From Bacteroidales bacterium (lineage in GTDB: Bacteria > Bacteroidota > Bacteroidia > Bacteroidales > UBA1715), in contig JADKDL010000034.1 in the NCBI GenBank assembly GCA_016714605.1, positions 1-45,081 on the forward strand: a DNA stretch of 45,081 bases, read 5' to 3'. Under the pieces are notes generated by a model. That model had not been told where the DNA came from and searched no databases. It worked only from the letters and a program-made list of their open reading frames with translations. Positions 43,703 through 45,081 of the stretch are shown here, piece by piece (the stretch's first letter is position 1; every line of letters begins with the position of its first letter). A program made the translations under genes and the position numbers.

Positions 43703-44151
43703 AAATCTATTACTGAAATAATTCTTCTAGCAGTGTAAAGATAAACAATTAAAATTCAAACAACAAGAGCAATTTTGATAGAAATAATGAATTTTTAAAT
43801 GCGATGGTAAAACAGCCTTTCATTCTTTTTTGATTATTTTTTTTTGATTTTGTTTAGGGTATGGGTGCTTTTTTGCATTATAGGTTTTAGATAGTCAAAA
43901 CAATCTTATTTTCCAACTCGGAGTGCGACTCTATGTCGCGCCCCGAGTTTTGAAAAAAAAAAATTTAAAATAAAAGTGGGAACAAAATAGTATTATGATT
44001 ATCTAACCAATGAATAACGTTATTTATTATTAATCTTTTAATTCATTCTGTCAAGGATTATGCTGAAATGTAAACGTAACATGAAAGCTAACAATTCTTG
44101 AGAATTAAGTTTTTAATCAAACTAAATTAAGTTTAAGGAATAACAAAAAAA
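43703..44151. other. Intergenic region with palindromes
   Basis: No gene is supported over 449 bp between two divergent genes. It contains the third 35-bp palindrome (43915-43949), AATAACGTTATT (44013-44024) and AATTCTTGAGAATT (44093-44106). The last two lie upstream of the 44152 gene and could be operators; no TAnnTTTG box is seen there. Confidence 0.45.
43915..43949. repeat. 35-bp palindromic repeat, copy 3
   Basis: AACTCGGAGTGCGAC (43915-43929), 5-nt loop, GTCGCGCCCCGAGTT (43935-43949). Arms are the same as copy 2; only the loop differs. Confidence 0.8.
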
Positions 44152-44640
44152 ATGAAAAACATTAAGAAAATCATATTAATAGCAACTGCAATGATATTGT
44201 TTTATTCTTACAGTTTCGCTCAGTCAGATTCCATTGAAACTAAAACAAGAATGAAAAATACAGTATTTGTTGAAATATTTGGAAATTCATTCTTTCTATA
44301 TAATGTCGGGTATGACAGAATTTTGATGTCGAAAGGAAAGAGAAATATTTCGGCTGGATTAGGCACACAAGTTATCGATGGCGAATTTAGTCTATCGCCA
44401 CAAGTAAATTATTTCTATGGTATTAAACATCATATTGAAACCGGGATAGGGTTTACATATTATTTTATTTCGGATTGTTATATAATTCCTGTTAGAATTG
44501 GATATAGATATCAAAAACCCGAAGGAGGACTTTTAATTAAAGTAGCTTTAACACCCTTTTATGGTAGAAATATCCCTTTTGATAACTCAAATTTTATGCC
44601 TTGGGCTGGATTAACATTGGGTTGGACATTCAAAAACTAA
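44152..44640 (+). CDS. Small exported beta-barrel-like protein
   Basis: A 162-aa protein with a signal peptide (IILIATAMILFYSYSFAQ), then alternating short strands with aromatic ends (VFVEIFGNSFFLYNVGYDRIL, ISAGLGTQVI, FSLSPQVNYFYG, IETGIGFTYYF) and a final strand AGLTLGWTFKN. The pattern fits a small outer-membrane barrel or acyloxyacyl-hydrolase-like fold; no catalytic residues are recognised. It is not closely related to the barrel protein at 11831. It stands alone, with its own terminator. Confidence 0.75.
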   Translation: MKNIKKIILIATAMILFYSYSFAQSDSIETKTRMKNTVFVEIFGNSFFLYNVGYDRILMSKGKRNISAGLGTQVIDGEFSLSPQVNYFYGIKHHIETGIGFTYYFISDCYIIPVRIGYRYQKPEGGLLIKVALTPFYGRNIPFDNSNFMPWAGLTLGWTFKN

Positions 44641-44738
44641 TATTGAAATTTTTTACATGACATATAAAAAACTTTAAAAATAAACAAAGTCGGAGAACAA
44701 CTACATATCGCGCTTCGACTTTATTAATTTAAAGGTTT

Positions 44739-44778
44739 CCGCAAAGAGGTTAAGAAATACTCTTTGCGGTTTTTTTTT
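44739..44778 (+). terminator. Strong intrinsic terminator after the small barrel gene
   Basis: CCGCAAAGAG (44739-44748), 11-nt loop, CTCTTTGCGG (44760-44769), then nine T. It is preceded at 44685-44725 by a degenerate inverted repeat (AAGTCGGAG..CTTCGACTT) reminiscent of the 35-bp palindromes. Confidence 0.85.
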
Positions 44779-44782
44779 GGAA

Positions 44783-45081
44783 ACTTTGAAATACATGCCA
44801 CAATTAACGCACTTAAATAGCTGAAAATCAATACCACCCCTTAGGGCTACAAATCGAAAATCCAAAACATCGCTATTGATCATCAGGTATTTATGAATCC
44901 AAAACCATCAAAAATGGCATTTTTTCATAAAAAAAGTGAAAAATGGGTTAAAATATGAAAAATGGGTTAATTAATTAGATTAAAATATGTATTCTTGCTG
45001 ATTGTATTTGAAAACATTTTTTATATAACATTATCCTTTAAAAATTGTATTGAATTCCTATATTTGATATATGACAGCCGA
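44783..45081. other. Right-end region, no supported gene
   Basis: A very AT-rich stretch. The only structure seen is a tandem duplication of GAAAAATGGGTTAA (44938-44951 and 44957-44970, period 19). No partial gene with recognisable sequence runs off the right edge. Confidence 0.4.

Noticed and set aside
17174..43949. 35-bp repeats as a CRISPR array
   Set aside because: The copies are kilobases apart, have no regular spacers and no cas genes are nearby.
44701..44883. Minus-strand reading frame of 60 codons containing a CVNC motif
   Set aside because: It runs through the strong hairpin and T run at 44739-44778 and shows no family similarity; more likely noncoding.

Overview
The window looks like chromosomal DNA of a Gram-negative Bacteroidota. 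It is AT-rich. Exported proteins end in type IX secretion (T9SS) sorting domains. There is a TonB receptor with a carboxypeptidase-regulatory-like N-terminus and a Kdo-activating enzyme (KdsB). Promoters match the TTTG / TAnnTTTG pattern of the Bacteroidota housekeeping sigma factor. Two rubrerythrins suggest an anaerobe or microaerophile, possibly Bacteroidales; that placement is inference.

Layout. 0-1.5 kb: a radical SAM gene running off the left edge on the minus strand (no complete ORF), divergent from a frameshifted LuxE-type gene. 1.6-11.8 kb: an ancient tandem duplication of a two-gene unit for T9SS surface proteins. Gene X1 is intact, Y1 survives only as a C-terminal remnant, X2 is frameshifted, and Y2 is an intact 1311-aa multi-repeat protein. 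11.8-14.05 kb: an ECF sigma / membrane anti-sigma candidate / outer-membrane protein operon. The same bipartite promoter (GGGAACGTTTT-N12-TCTACCC) lies upstream of both the sigma gene and Y2, so the sigma factor probably controls itself and the giant surface protein. 14.2-20.6 kb: an accessory block, all on the minus strand, with DUF1152, a zeta-toxin-like kinase with a 56-aa upstream partner, an XAC2610-like exported protein, a KilA-N gene cut off by a palindromic repeat, and a 1016-aa LRR-Roc-COR (Roco) protein. 20.9 kb: tRNA-Cys with a clear promoter and terminator. 21-23.3 kb: a secreted CE6-type esterase with CBM6. 23.3-24.2 kb: 850 bp of repeat-rich noncoding DNA.

24.2-29.3 kb: a beta-helix lipoprotein and a TonB receptor (two compensating frameshifts), divergent from a PhoB/OmpR-type response regulator. 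Both facing promoters carry 11-bp-phased TTAA repeats that include the same 11-mer TTAAGATGTAC at nearly the same distance from the -7 box. This is a convincing autoregulatory operator. 29.5-33.4 kb: a MORN/YwqK-like repeat protein, kdsB and two rubrerythrins. 33.5-37.8 kb: a signalling cluster (LuxR-type regulator, REC-PAS-HisKA_3 kinase, PAS-GAF-HisKA_2 kinase). 38-39.3 kb: a frameshifted MFS transporter. 39.5-43.7 kb: a MuiA-like protein and an exported PEP/pyruvate-binding protein. 44.1-44.6 kb: a small barrel-like protein.

Two themes cut across the window. First, several families of short palindromes sit between genes: a 35-bp family with three close copies, 24-bp and 13-bp families, and a 73-bp composite repeat with two copies. 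One 35-bp copy supplies the stop codon of the truncated KilA-N gene. Second, there are many single-base frameshifts, mostly in A or T runs (LuxE, X2, TonB receptor, MFS). These could be real decay, phase-variable tracts or, quite possibly, sequencing error, and read-level data are needed to tell.
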